6,345 nt of DNA from an uncultured Haloferula sp. (lineage in GTDB: Bacteria; Verrucomicrobiota; Verrucomicrobiae; Verrucomicrobiales; Akkermansiaceae), in contig CAMPGU010000242.1 in NCBI GenBank assembly GCA_946885645.1, forward strand, positions 1 to 6,345, read 5' to 3'. The notes under the pieces were generated by a model, which saw nothing but the letters and a program-made list of their open reading frames with translations, was not told the DNA's origin and searched no databases. Position numbers and translations under genes: made by a program. This document shows positions 1 to 6,345 of this stretch, piece by piece. Every line of letters starts with the position of its first letter. Position 1 is the first letter of the stretch.

Positions 1-1
1 A

Positions 2-1399
2 GACGTGGCCGCGAAGCCGGACTCAAGTGCCGGCGACGCGGGTGCGAAAGCTCTGCTGCCGACTAAGGAACCCGCAAAAACGCCCGCGGAAATCAGCGCT
101 GCCGCCGAGCCTTTTTCCACCTTCTCCCTGCATGTCAGCGATGCTTCCTTCAAGCTCGCGAAGGCGGCCATCGACCGCGGGGAGGTGCCTGACCCCGCTG
201 GCATCCGTCCGGAGGAATTCTACAATGCCTTCGACTACGGCGATCCTGCTCCCGCCCGGGGCGAGCCGGTGGCTTGCGTGGTGGAACAGGCGGCTCATCC
301 GGCGATCCCGCAGCGGAATCTGGTGCGGATCGGTGTCCGCACCGGTGCGGAAGGGCGCTCCCCATCGACCCCGCTGCACCTGACGCTTTTGTTGGACAGT
401 TCCGGCTCGATGGAGCGCGAGGACCGTCACGCGGGGATGACCATGGCCGTGCAGCAACTCGCCGGACTGCTGAAGGAAGGCGACACCGTGAGCGCGATCG
501 GATTTTCCCGCCAGCCGCGTTTGCTGGTGGACCGCTTGCCCGGAACCCGGGCCGGGGAACTAAATGGACTTATCGCGCAGACGCCCTCCGAGGGCGGGAC
601 GAACCTGGAAGAGGGCCTCAAGCTGGCGGAGGAACTTGCGAAACGGCAGTTCCATCCCGGCGCACAGAACCGCGTGGTGCTCTTCACCGATGGCGCGGCC
701 AATCTGGGTGACGCGCAACCGGAGAGCTTGCAGGCGCGTGTCGAAGCCATGCGCCAGGACGGGATCGCCTTCGACGCCGCGGGTTTCGGTGCGGACGGCC
801 TCAATGACAAGCTGCTGGAACGTCTGACCCGCAACGGTAACGGCCGCTACTACGTGGTGGACCGCCCCGAGGATGCAGGGGCGAATTTCGCGAAGCAGCT
901 TGCCGGTGCCTTCCGGCCTGCGGCGGAGAACGTGAAGGTGCAGGTCCGCTTCAATCCGGCACGGGTCGGCAAGTACAAGCTGATCGGCTTCGAGGAACAC
1001 CGTCTGAACAAGGAGGACTTCCGCAACGACGCCGTGGATGCCGCCGAGATGGCTGCCGAAGAAGCGGGGAACGCGCTCTATCAGGTGGAGGCGCTGCCCG
1101 GCGGGGAAGGGGAGATCGGCGAGGTGAGCGTCCGCTTCCGCGACGCAGCAAGCGGCCGGATGGTGGAGCGCACCTGGACGATCCCTTACGAGGAACAGGC
1201 TGCCGCCTTCGATCAGGCCAAGCCTTCCCTCCAGCTCGCAGGCCTCGCCGCCTTCGCCGCGGAAAGACTCCGCAACGCGCCGATGGCGGATGCCATCGAT
1301 TTCCAACAACTCCGCCCGATCCTCGGCAAGGTGAAGGCGCGCTATTCCAACAGCCAAGCCGTGTCCGATCTGGATGCGATCCTCGGGACGCTGAAGTAG
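2..1399 (+). CDS. YfbK-like von Willebrand factor A domain protein, C-terminal part (5' end outside window)
   Basis: The frame is open from base 2 and stops with TAG at 1397-1399. Numbering here starts at the GTG at base 5, which is probably not the true start: the first 35 residues are a low-complexity Ala/Lys/Pro linker and no export signal is visible, whereas relatives of this family (E. coli YfbK is about 575 residues) carry one upstream. Residues 36-80 contain the motif PFSTFSLHVSDASFK and then EEFYNAFDY, typical of the short domain before the VWA domain in YfbK-type proteins. The VWA domain (about 123-300) has a full MIDAS: D131-x-S133-x-S135 in DSSGSM, T199 in GGTN and D229 in FTDG, so metal and ligand binding should be intact. 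Residues from about 305 to 464 match the DUF3520-type C-terminus and end in YSNSQAVSDLDAILGTLK. The expected location is the envelope, exported or lipid-anchored. Ligand and exact function are unknown. Family assignment is firm; the start is not visible. Confidence 0.93.
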   Translation, partial: DVAAKPDSSAGDAGAKALLPTKEPAKTPAEISAAAEPFSTFSLHVSDASFKLAKAAIDRGEVPDPAGIRPEEFYNAFDYGDPAPARGEPVACVVEQAAHPAIPQRNLVRIGVRTGAEGRSPSTPLHLTLLLDSSGSMEREDRHAGMTMAVQQLAGLLKEGDTVSAIGFSRQPRLLVDRLPGTRAGELNGLIAQTPSEGGTNLEEGLKLAEELAKRQFHPGAQNRVVLFTDGAANLGDAQPESLQARVEAMRQDGIAFDAAGFGADGLNDKLLERLTRNGNGRYYVVDRPEDAGANFAKQLAGAFRPAAENVKVQVRFNPARVGKYKLIGFEEHRLNKEDFRNDAVDAAEMAAEEAGNALYQVEALPGGEGEIGEVSVRFRDAASGRMVERTWTIPYEEQAAAFDQAKPSLQLAGLAAFAAERLRNAPMADAIDFQQLRPILGKVKARYSNSQAVSDLDAILGTLK

Positions 1400-1481
1400 A
1401 GCGTTCCGTTTTTACCGACGATTTACCCAATCCTGCCGGTCCGGCGGCGATAGTAGCTCCGTGCCCTTACTCCTCAATCCC
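1400..1481. other. 82-base intergenic gap between the VWA gene and the giant gene
   Basis: This is the only clear non-coding gap. Its first 30 bases (about 1401-1430) are noticeably richer in A/T than the surroundings. A short perfect palindrome lies at 1435-1445 (GCCGG-T-CCGGC), but it has no following T-run and is not a convincing terminator. No well-spaced sigma-70 -35/-10 pair and no purine-rich ribosome binding site could be picked out before the ATG at 1482. The gap is therefore compatible with read-through from the VWA gene. An in-frame GTG at 1461 is a possible alternative start for the downstream gene. Confidence 0.6.
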
Positions 1482-4400
1482 ATGAAACTGTTAGAAAAAA
1501 GCGGCAAACGTGAATCCGAGATGGCGGGGTGCTCCCCCCCGCAGAGCGGTTCTCGACGGCTCTTCCCGGCCATCCCGAACTCTGCGGGCCCCTCCGCCGC
1601 CTTGGTCTGTTTTGCGGGCCGGCAGCTCCGCGCTCCCCGGCTAGCGCCCGGGTGGCTCTTCGCGGCTCTCTTCGGATTCCTCTCTACCGCTATCTTCGCC
1701 CAGACGAAAGAGGATGCGGTGGTGCTCGTGCCGATCGAGAAGATCGCGGAGAAGCCCGCGCCGCTCTTTTTCTCCGCGGAGGCTGTCAGCGTGGTGAACG
1801 TGATGCCGGCGCGAACGCAGCACTCGATTTCCGTGAAGTTCCGCATTCATCAGGGCAGGCCGGAGGCCCTGAGTATCGGCCTGGAGGGAGACGGCGAGAT
1901 TGAGAGCGTTGCGGGCCAGGGGCTTGCCACGTGGTCGCTGAGGCGCGAGGCGGACGGCAGGCGCTTCCTCGATTTCAAGCCCGCCCTGCCCGCTCCGGGA
2001 TCGCCCGACGCGGTGCCCACCGAGTTCAATTTCGCCGTCTCCGCGCGACATGAGGTCACCGCGGAGAAAAGCGGCCAAGCCTTCGATCTCCTCCATCCTT
2101 CGCCCGGTGCGGCGGTCGGTTTCTCTTCCACCGTGGAAATCCGTAGTGACGGCGACGCCCTCGCGCGCGTCGTCGAGGTCTCCGGCCTGCAGCCGCTCCA
2201 GGGCATGACCGACCGCTTCTTCACAGGAAGCGGCAAGCTGCGCGTGGTGCTGGGGCTGAAGAGCACCGCCGCGCGGCCGGTCGAGCTGATCGATGCCGCG
2301 CTCGAGGGAAAGCCCGCCGAAGATCTCAGCGGCATTTCCTTCATCCTGCGCGGCCAACTCAATGTCACCCGGCCCGGCGAGGCGATGGATCTGCTGGAAG
2401 GAGCAGCCCTCAGCGGTGCGGCCTCCGGGGAAGGCTGGTTTACGCGCCTGAAGAGAAAGGGGGACAGCTTCATTCACGAGATCGTGGGCGAGAGGGCCGG
2501 TACCTTTCCCTTCGAGCTCGCCTTCGAAGCTCCGCTGGTTCGGCGCGGCGACTGGCGGGGCGTCGATTTCAGGCTCCAAGGCGGCGCGGTGGTGCCGGTC
2601 ACGATCGAAGGGCTGGAGGAGGGCGTCTCCTTCAAGCAGGACGATCCCGTGGTGCCGGAGCGCCGGGATGGCAAGTGGACGGGCTTCCTTCCTGCGGCGG
2701 GCACGGCGGCCTTCGCGTGGAAGAGCGGCAGGGTAGAGGGGGAAGGAACGCTCTTTTTCTCCAGCAGCGAGATCGCCGAGATCCGCGTTGGTGCGGGCCT
2801 CGCACGGCGGTATTCGCGCATCGGCTTCCGCGTGCTGCAGGGCAAGCTGGAAGGGGTGAAAATCCGCGTGGACGGCAGCGGCGAGATCCTGGCGGTGAAG
2901 GGACCCCAAGTGCTCCATTGGGCGCTGGCGGAGGAAGGCGGGGCGCGCATGCTGGACATCCGCCTGAGCCGTCCGATCGAGGGCCAGGGAGATATCGAGA
3001 TCGAGGCACAGTCCGCCATCGGTTCCTTCCCGGCGAGGCTGGATCCGCTGCGATTCACTCCTATCGGAACCCTGCGTCACGGCGGCTATCTGCGGGTGGC
3101 GAATGACGGGGCGGTGCGGCTGGAGATTGTAGGCGCTACCGGCTTGATGCAGCTTTCACCGGCGCAATTCCCATGGGCGAAGGACGACGACGGCTTCCGC
3201 CAGGCGTTTGTGTACCGTTTCCCGTCGGCGGAGCATTCGTATGGCATCGCGGCCGATCAGGTCATGCCGGAGGTCTCGCTGACGGAGGTGACCATCCACG
3301 AGCTCGCGGAGACCGATCGCCGGATCCTCGCGGATCTCGAGCTCGATATCCGCGAAGCCCCGCTGCGCGAGTGGACGGTGGAGGTGCCGGAGGACTTCGC
3401 GGTGGCCGCGGTGGAGGGCGAGGGCGTGGCCGACTACAATGTCGCCAGCGAGGCAAAGGAAGGACGGCGCTCTTTGAAGATCCTCTTCTCCGAATCGATC
3501 ATCGGCCGCCATCTCATCACGCTGCGGCTGGAAAAGAACTTGGCCGCCCGTGCCGGAGACTGGGCGCTGCCGGTTCTGGGCTATCCCGGAGTGAAGAGCG
3601 CACGCGGCTACATCGGCGTGGTCTCCGCAGCCGGTTTCCGCGTGGCCCCCGGCGCGATTTCCGGCCTCGCGGAAACTCCGCCGGACTATTTTCCCAAGAA
3701 GCTGCCGGGTCTCCAGCAGGCGTTCCGGATCCGGGAGATGAATTGGAGCGCGACCCTGCGGGTGGAAGCGCTGGGCCAGAGCATCCAGGCGGATGTCTTC
3801 CATCTCTACTCCCTGAAGGAGGGCGCGGTCTCTGCCAGCGTGCTGGTGAACTATTTCGTCGTCGGCGCTCCTGCGAACCAGTGGCGCCTCCGGCTTCCGG
3901 CGGGACTGGGCAACGTGGATGTGACCGGGCAGAACGTGGGCCGGGATTGGCGGAAGGAGGATGATATCCTCGTGATCCCGCTGGCCCGGCCGGTACTCGG
4001 CGCGGGCACGGTGCTGATCACCTTCGATCAGCCGATGAGCGCCCGGGGCGGCGATCTCTCGCCGGGCGAGGTGCGGCCGCTGGACGTGCAATCGGAACGC
4101 GGCCACGTGCAGGTAGTCAGCCCGCTTCAGGTGAAGCACACCATCACGCGCACTGAAGGTTCGCTGCTCAAGCTGGAGGCCTCCGAACTCCCCGCCGAAT
4201 ACCGCCTGCTGACCAGCGCGCCGACCCTCGCCGCGTGGCAGTACACCGCCCCCGACATTTCCCTCGGCATGAAGATCGAGTGGTACGAACCCGGGGAAAC
4301 GGTGGCCCAGGTGATCGACAGGGTCCGGCTTTCCAGCCGTGTCTCCCGCGACGGCCAGGTCGTGACGGACGCCCGCCTTTTCGTGAAAGCGCGCGGTCGT

Positions 4401-6345
4401 ACCGTGCTGGGGATCACGCTTCCGGAGGGGGCGGCGCTATGGGAAGCGAAAGTAGATGCCGAAACGGTGAATGCCCGGGAAGATGGCGCGAAGATCCTGA
4501 TCCCGCTGCCGGCAAAGGCAGATTCAAACGATCCGATCGAAGTCGTGCTCCGCTACGGCGCTCCCGCGAAAAAGGCCTCGTCACCGGTACTCGCCGCACC
4601 GCGCCTGGATGCTCCCGTGGTCTTCGGCGAGTGGAAGGTCACGGCGGATGAAAACCGGCGGCTGGTCCCGCGTGCGGGCGAACTCAAACCGGTGGCTCCC
4701 GGCCTGACCGAGACCGGGGCGGAATGGATCCATGCGAAGGCGAGGGTCACGACGGCGCTGATTCTCCTCCTGGCGGCTCTGGGACTGGTGCTGTCGCGCT
4801 TCGCGAAGGGGCGGGCTTTCGGCATCCTGTTCACCGGCGGTGCCGGGATCTGGGCGCTGCTCCTCGCGGGCCGGGCGCTCACGGATCGCCGGATGAACCT
4901 AGGCACCTTGGAATTCACCATGCCCGTCGTGGCTCCGGCGGAGCCCATCGCGGTGGAGATCGGAAACGTCGCCCCTTGGGTGGCGATGCTGAGCATGGGA
5001 GGAATCCTTCTCGCGTTGCTCGGAGCGGGGCTCGTCATCTATGGGTTCCTGCATCGGAAGTGGCTTTCGTGGGCCTTGCCCGGCGGGGTCGCGTTGATTG
5101 CGATGGGCGTGCTCTCCCAGCGGATGGGGGCTGTCGTGTTCTTTGCGGGCTTCGGGCTGGCGCTTCTGCTGGCGAAGGCGCTTCCCGCCCTGCTCGCTCT
5201 TCTCCGGCGGCAGCCCCTGGCGGTCACGGCGCTGCTGATGCTTGCTCTGCTCGCTCCCGCGGCGCGGGGTCTCGAGGTCCTTCAGCAGGCACCCTTGGAC
5301 CCGGTGACACCGCTGGAATCGGCGGTGCATTCGTGGAAGATCATCGATGGCCGCTTGACCGGGGAGGTGATCGTGGAAGCGCGCGGCAGAAGCGACGAAC
5401 GCCACCTGCTCCTTCGAGCTCCCGCTGTTTTGACGGGATTCGAGGGCGATGGATGGCGGGTGGTGAAGGCCCCGCTTGATGGACAGGAGGCTTATCTGCT
5501 CGTCGGCGTGGTGGATGGCCGGAAGACCGGCAAGGCCACCTTTGAAATGCCGCTGCCGAACCCGCAAGCGGGCTGGCGGCTGCCGTCCGGCCCGGCCGCG
5601 GTGCAGCGGGTGAACGTCCGCTGGAATCAGGAGGGCTGGGAGTTCGAATCGCCGCAGGCTGCCAAGACGACGGCCTTTGCCGGACCCGGTGAAAGCGGTG
5701 CCGACCTGGTGCTCCGTCCGGCTGCGGACATCGAGCTCCGCGCGCGTCCGAAGCAACGCGATGCCGCGAGCGAGCAGACGCAGTTTTATACGGAGACCTC
5801 CGATCTCTATCTGCCGGGAGCCGGCATCGTGAGTGGCAGGCACCACATCGCGGTGCGGCCGTCCCGGGGACTCGTCCGCGAGCTGACCCTCATCGTCCCG
5901 GAAGGCTTTACGGTGGGAGAGGTCGGTGATGGCCCGATAGGGGCGTGGCGCTTCAATCCCGGCAGCCGCGAGTTGAAGGTGGCGATCGAGCCCGCACAGC
6001 AGCAGCCGTTCTCTTTCACCATCGGCACCCAGCGGGGCACGGCGGCCTTGCCTGTGGATCTCGTCATTTCGGCGCTCCAGGTAAAGGGCAGCGCAGGGGC
6101 GGTCGGGCTGGTGGGCCTCGCCTTCGGAGACGACTCGCAGGCCGAATCGGTGGCTCCCAAAGGGATGAGCCCGGTCAACCTCGACGACTTCGGGAAAGCG
6201 CTGATCCCGCAGGACCGCGAGGGCCGTCCGCTCGCCGTGCTGCACCGCGCCTTCCGCCATGCAGGCGGCGAGGTTTCGGTGGCGCTCAAGGTGGCACCGG
6301 TGGCGGCAGAAATCATGCCCGGACGTCCGCCGAAAAAGGCGGTCA
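1482..6345 (+). CDS. Giant exported, membrane-anchored beta-repeat protein (3' end outside window)
   Basis: One frame runs from the ATG at 1482 to the window end without a stop, 1621 codons plus one base. Residues about 58-73 (WLFAALFGFLSTAIFA) look like a Sec signal peptide with a site after A73. Residues 74-1089 are beta-rich, with alternating hydrophobic residues, no Cys and no recognisable enzyme motif. About 1090-1261 holds six hydrophobic helices: 1090-1106, 1112-1130, 1166-1189, 1195-1211, 1215-1233 and 1246-1261. Basic loops RFAKGR, HRK and RR fall on the cytoplasmic side, so both beta-rich regions should lie outside. Residues 1265-1621 are again beta-rich. At least seven copies of one module recur, with a hydrophobic strand, often L-P-x-G, then V-x-G and Trp. 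I recall similar architecture, with motifs like LPEGAALWEAKVD and DGKWTGFLPAAG, in large uncharacterised planctomycete and verrucomicrobial proteins, but know no assigned function. The gene follows the VWA gene by 82 bases on the same strand, suggesting co-transcription. The start is uncertain (GTG 1461, ATG 1482, ATG 1521 or TTG 1602). Confidence 0.88.
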   Translation, partial: MKLLEKSGKRESEMAGCSPPQSGSRRLFPAIPNSAGPSAALVCFAGRQLRAPRLAPGWLFAALFGFLSTAIFAQTKEDAVVLVPIEKIAEKPAPLFFSAEAVSVVNVMPARTQHSISVKFRIHQGRPEALSIGLEGDGEIESVAGQGLATWSLRREADGRRFLDFKPALPAPGSPDAVPTEFNFAVSARHEVTAEKSGQAFDLLHPSPGAAVGFSSTVEIRSDGDALARVVEVSGLQPLQGMTDRFFTGSGKLRVVLGLKSTAARPVELIDAALEGKPAEDLSGISFILRGQLNVTRPGEAMDLLEGAALSGAASGEGWFTRLKRKGDSFIHEIVGERAGTFPFELAFEAPLVRRGDWRGVDFRLQGGAVVPVTIEGLEEGVSFKQDDPVVPERRDGKWTGFLPAAGTAAFAWKSGRVEGEGTLFFSSSEIAEIRVGAGLARRYSRIGFRVLQGKLEGVKIRVDGSGEILAVKGPQVLHWALAEEGGARMLDIRLSRPIEGQGDIEIEAQSAIGSFPARLDPLRFTPIGTLRHGGYLRVANDGAVRLEIVGATGLMQLSPAQFPWAKDDDGFRQAFVYRFPSAEHSYGIAADQVMPEVSLTEVTIHELAETDRRILADLELDIREAPLREWTVEVPEDFAVAAVEGEGVADYNVASEAKEGRRSLKILFSESIIGRHLITLRLEKNLAARAGDWALPVLGYPGVKSARGYIGVVSAAGFRVAPGAISGLAETPPDYFPKKLPGLQQAFRIREMNWSATLRVEALGQSIQADVFHLYSLKEGAVSASVLVNYFVVGAPANQWRLRLPAGLGNVDVTGQNVGRDWRKEDDILVIPLARPVLGAGTVLITFDQPMSARGGDLSPGEVRPLDVQSERGHVQVVSPLQVKHTITRTEGSLLKLEASELPAEYRLLTSAPTLAAWQYTAPDISLGMKIEWYEPGETVAQVIDRVRLSSRVSRDGQVVTDARLFVKARGRTVLGITLPEGAALWEAKVDAETVNAREDGAKILIPLPAKADSNDPIEVVLRYGAPAKKASSPVLAAPRLDAPVVFGEWKVTADENRRLVPRAGELKPVAPGLTETGAEWIHAKARVTTALILLLAALGLVLSRFAKGRAFGILFTGGAGIWALLLAGRALTDRRMNLGTLEFTMPVVAPAEPIAVEIGNVAPWVAMLSMGGILLALLGAGLVIYGFLHRKWLSWALPGGVALIAMGVLSQRMGAVVFFAGFGLALLLAKALPALLALLRRQPLAVTALLMLALLAPAARGLEVLQQAPLDPVTPLESAVHSWKIIDGRLTGEVIVEARGRSDERHLLLRAPAVLTGFEGDGWRVVKAPLDGQEAYLLVGVVDGRKTGKATFEMPLPNPQAGWRLPSGPAAVQRVNVRWNQEGWEFESPQAAKTTAFAGPGESGADLVLRPAADIELRARPKQRDAASEQTQFYTETSDLYLPGAGIVSGRHHIAVRPSRGLVRELTLIVPEGFTVGEVGDGPIGAWRFNPGSRELKVAIEPAQQQPFSFTIGTQRGTAALPVDLVISALQVKGSAGAVGLVGLAFGDDSQAESVAPKGMSPVNLDDFGKALIPQDREGRPLAVLHRAFRHAGGEVSVALKVAPVAAEIMPGRPPKKAV
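1538..1588. repeat. Imperfect inverted repeat (hairpin) near the 5' end of the giant gene
   Basis: CCCGCAGAG at 1538-1546 is the exact reverse complement of CTCTGCGGG at 1580-1588. An alternative pairing joins 1538-1545 with 1581-1588, bulges out 1546-1548 and adds GTTC (1549-1552) with GAAC (1577-1580). A run of seven C (1534-1540) overlaps the left arm. The hairpin lies within the doubtful N-terminal extension, so it may belong to a 5' leader rather than to coding sequence, or be a small palindromic repeat insertion. Confidence 0.55.
1618..1641. repeat. Second short hairpin just before the signal-peptide codons
   Basis: GCCGG at 1618-1622 pairs with CCGGC at 1637-1641, and AGC (1624-1626) pairs with GCT (1632-1634) inside it, leaving a small loop. 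It follows the 1538-1588 hairpin closely. Such short stems are frequent by chance in GC-rich DNA, so functional meaning is doubtful. Confidence 0.3.
1620..1700 (+). other. Predicted signal peptide of the giant protein
   Basis: These codons give residues 47-73. An n-region with three arginines (R47, R50, R53) precedes the hydrophobic stretch WLFAALFGFLSTAIFA, and Q-T-K-E-D follows. Cleavage after A73 is the best fit, with Ile at -3 and Ala at -1. The helix lies about 57 residues from the ATG at 1482, which is too far for a normal signal peptide. This favours a later start (TTG 1602 would leave a 16-residue n-region) or an unusual extended leader. Confidence 0.7.
4749..5264 (+). other. Six-helix membrane bundle within the giant protein
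   Basis: Residues 1090-1261 are strikingly hydrophobic compared with the rest of the protein. Helix 1 (TTALILLLAALGLVLS) and helix 2 (from A1112 to G1130) are joined by the basic loop RFAKGR. A loop of about 35 residues (1131-1165) leads to helix 3 (1166-1189). Helix 4 starts after HRK at 1191-1193, helix 5 runs 1215-1233 with an amphipathic tail ending in RR (1242-1243), and helix 6 spans 1246-1261. Basic residues cluster in the three loops that would be cytoplasmic if the N-terminal region is outside, giving an even number of crossings and an external C-terminal region. No polar or charged residues typical of a transport path or protease active site lie inside the helices, so anchoring is the simplest role. 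Confidence 0.82.
5211..5270 (+). other. Internal signal-peptide-like helix (helix 6) of the giant protein
   Basis: Residues 1242-1263 resemble a classical signal peptide: a basic n-region (RR), the hydrophobic core LAVTALLMLALL, and a c-region with A1258-P1259-A1260, which fits the A-x-A rule of signal peptidase I. The exported beta-rich part starts right after it. No ribosome binding site was seen before an internal start such as ATG 5238, so separate translation is not supported; processing of the long chain remains possible. Confidence 0.5.

Larger units (their letters stand above)
1854..6032 (+). repeat. Seven divergent copies of a beta-module encoded within the giant gene
   Basis: The copies were aligned by eye. 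Each has a strand, a turn often reading L-P-x-G or G-x-G-E-I, a V-x-G step, frequently a Trp six or so residues later, and a closing hydrophobic strand. Core segments lie at residues 125-169 (1854-1988), 456-511 (2847-3014), 628-686 (3363-3539), 799-850 (3876-4031), 972-1026 (4395-4559), 1307-1358 (5400-5555) and 1464-1517 (5871-6032). Copies 1 and 2 share G-x-G-E-I-x-x-V-x-G then W-x-L; copies 3 and 7 share V-P-E-x-F-x-V. Similarity is at protein level only; the DNA copies have diverged, so this is an old duplication rather than a recent tandem repeat. Confidence 0.65.

Noticed and set aside
5..7. GTG as true start of the VWA gene
   Set aside because: The frame is open up to the window edge, no signal peptide or lipobox follows, and the residues after it look like an internal linker.
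560..1357. Minus-strand open frame of 265 codons opposite the VWA gene
   Set aside because: The plus strand here encodes an unmistakable VWA domain with all MIDAS residues, so the antisense frame is a composition effect.
1435..1445. Palindrome GCCGGTCCGGC as a terminator for the VWA gene
   Set aside because: The stem is only five pairs with an impossibly tight loop (or four with three), and no T-run follows.
1422..1454. Possible promoter (TTTACC and GATAGT)
   Set aside because: The spacing between the two boxes is 21 bases and neither matches the consensus well.
1641..3080. Long minus-strand open frame of 479 codons
   Set aside because: It lies fully antisense to the giant gene, has a low-complexity composition rich in Arg, His, Ala and Gly, and shows no domain. 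Such frames are expected opposite high-GC coding DNA.
3173..3964. Plus-strand open frame of 263 codons in another frame
   Set aside because: It overlaps the giant gene and is dominated by Gly, Arg and Ala, typical of an out-of-frame reading of GC-rich codons.
3156..4139. Minus-strand open frame of 327 codons
   Set aside because: It is antisense to modules 3 and 4 of the giant protein; its composition is rich in Arg and His and it has no domain.
4724..5479. Plus-strand open frame of 251 codons in another frame
   Set aside because: It overlaps the membrane bundle, whose hydrophobic helices and correctly placed basic loops appear only in the giant gene's frame.
4899..6260. Minus-strand open frame of 453 codons
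   Set aside because: It is antisense to the membrane bundle and second beta-rich region, is highly charged (Arg, His, Gln, Glu) with no recognisable motif, and is best explained as a shadow of the plus-strand gene.

Overview
The window is GC-rich, densely coding DNA. Two plus-strand reading frames, both cut by the window edges, explain nearly all of it. G/C-heavy third codon positions, a YfbK-type von Willebrand factor A (VWA) protein, and a very large secreted beta-rich protein of a kind I associate with the Planctomycetota-Verrucomicrobiota group suggest a high-GC member of that group, perhaps a Luteolibacter-like verrucomicrobium. That placement is an inference from style; no taxonomic marker is present.

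Bases 2-1399 hold the last 465 codons of the VWA gene: a YfbK-type N-terminal motif, a VWA domain with a complete metal-ion-dependent adhesion site (MIDAS), and a DUF3520-like C-terminus. Its 5' end, presumably with a signal peptide or lipobox, lies outside the window. After an 82-base gap with no convincing promoter or terminator, a single frame runs open from the ATG at 1482 to the last base (1621 codons, no stop). I followed this frame codon by codon. It is easily missed because its stop is beyond the window and many spurious frames overlap it on both strands.

The giant protein appears to have an odd, poorly conserved-looking N-terminal extension (1-56), a signal-peptide-like helix (about 58-73), a long exported beta-rich region (74-1089), a six-helix membrane bundle (about 1090-1261) and a second exported beta-rich region (1265 to at least 1621). 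The charges follow the positive-inside rule, placing both beta-rich regions outside the cytoplasmic membrane. At least seven divergent copies of one beta-module can be picked out by eye. Their spacing is about 161-177 residues, or about twice that where one copy is unrecognised or replaced by the membrane bundle.

The two genes are close and co-directional, so they probably form an operon: an exported VWA protein next to a very large membrane-anchored beta-repeat protein. A joint role at the cell envelope (adhesion, scaffolding or surface assembly) is plausible but not shown. I saw no tRNA, rRNA, CRISPR array, insertion sequence or phage gene.
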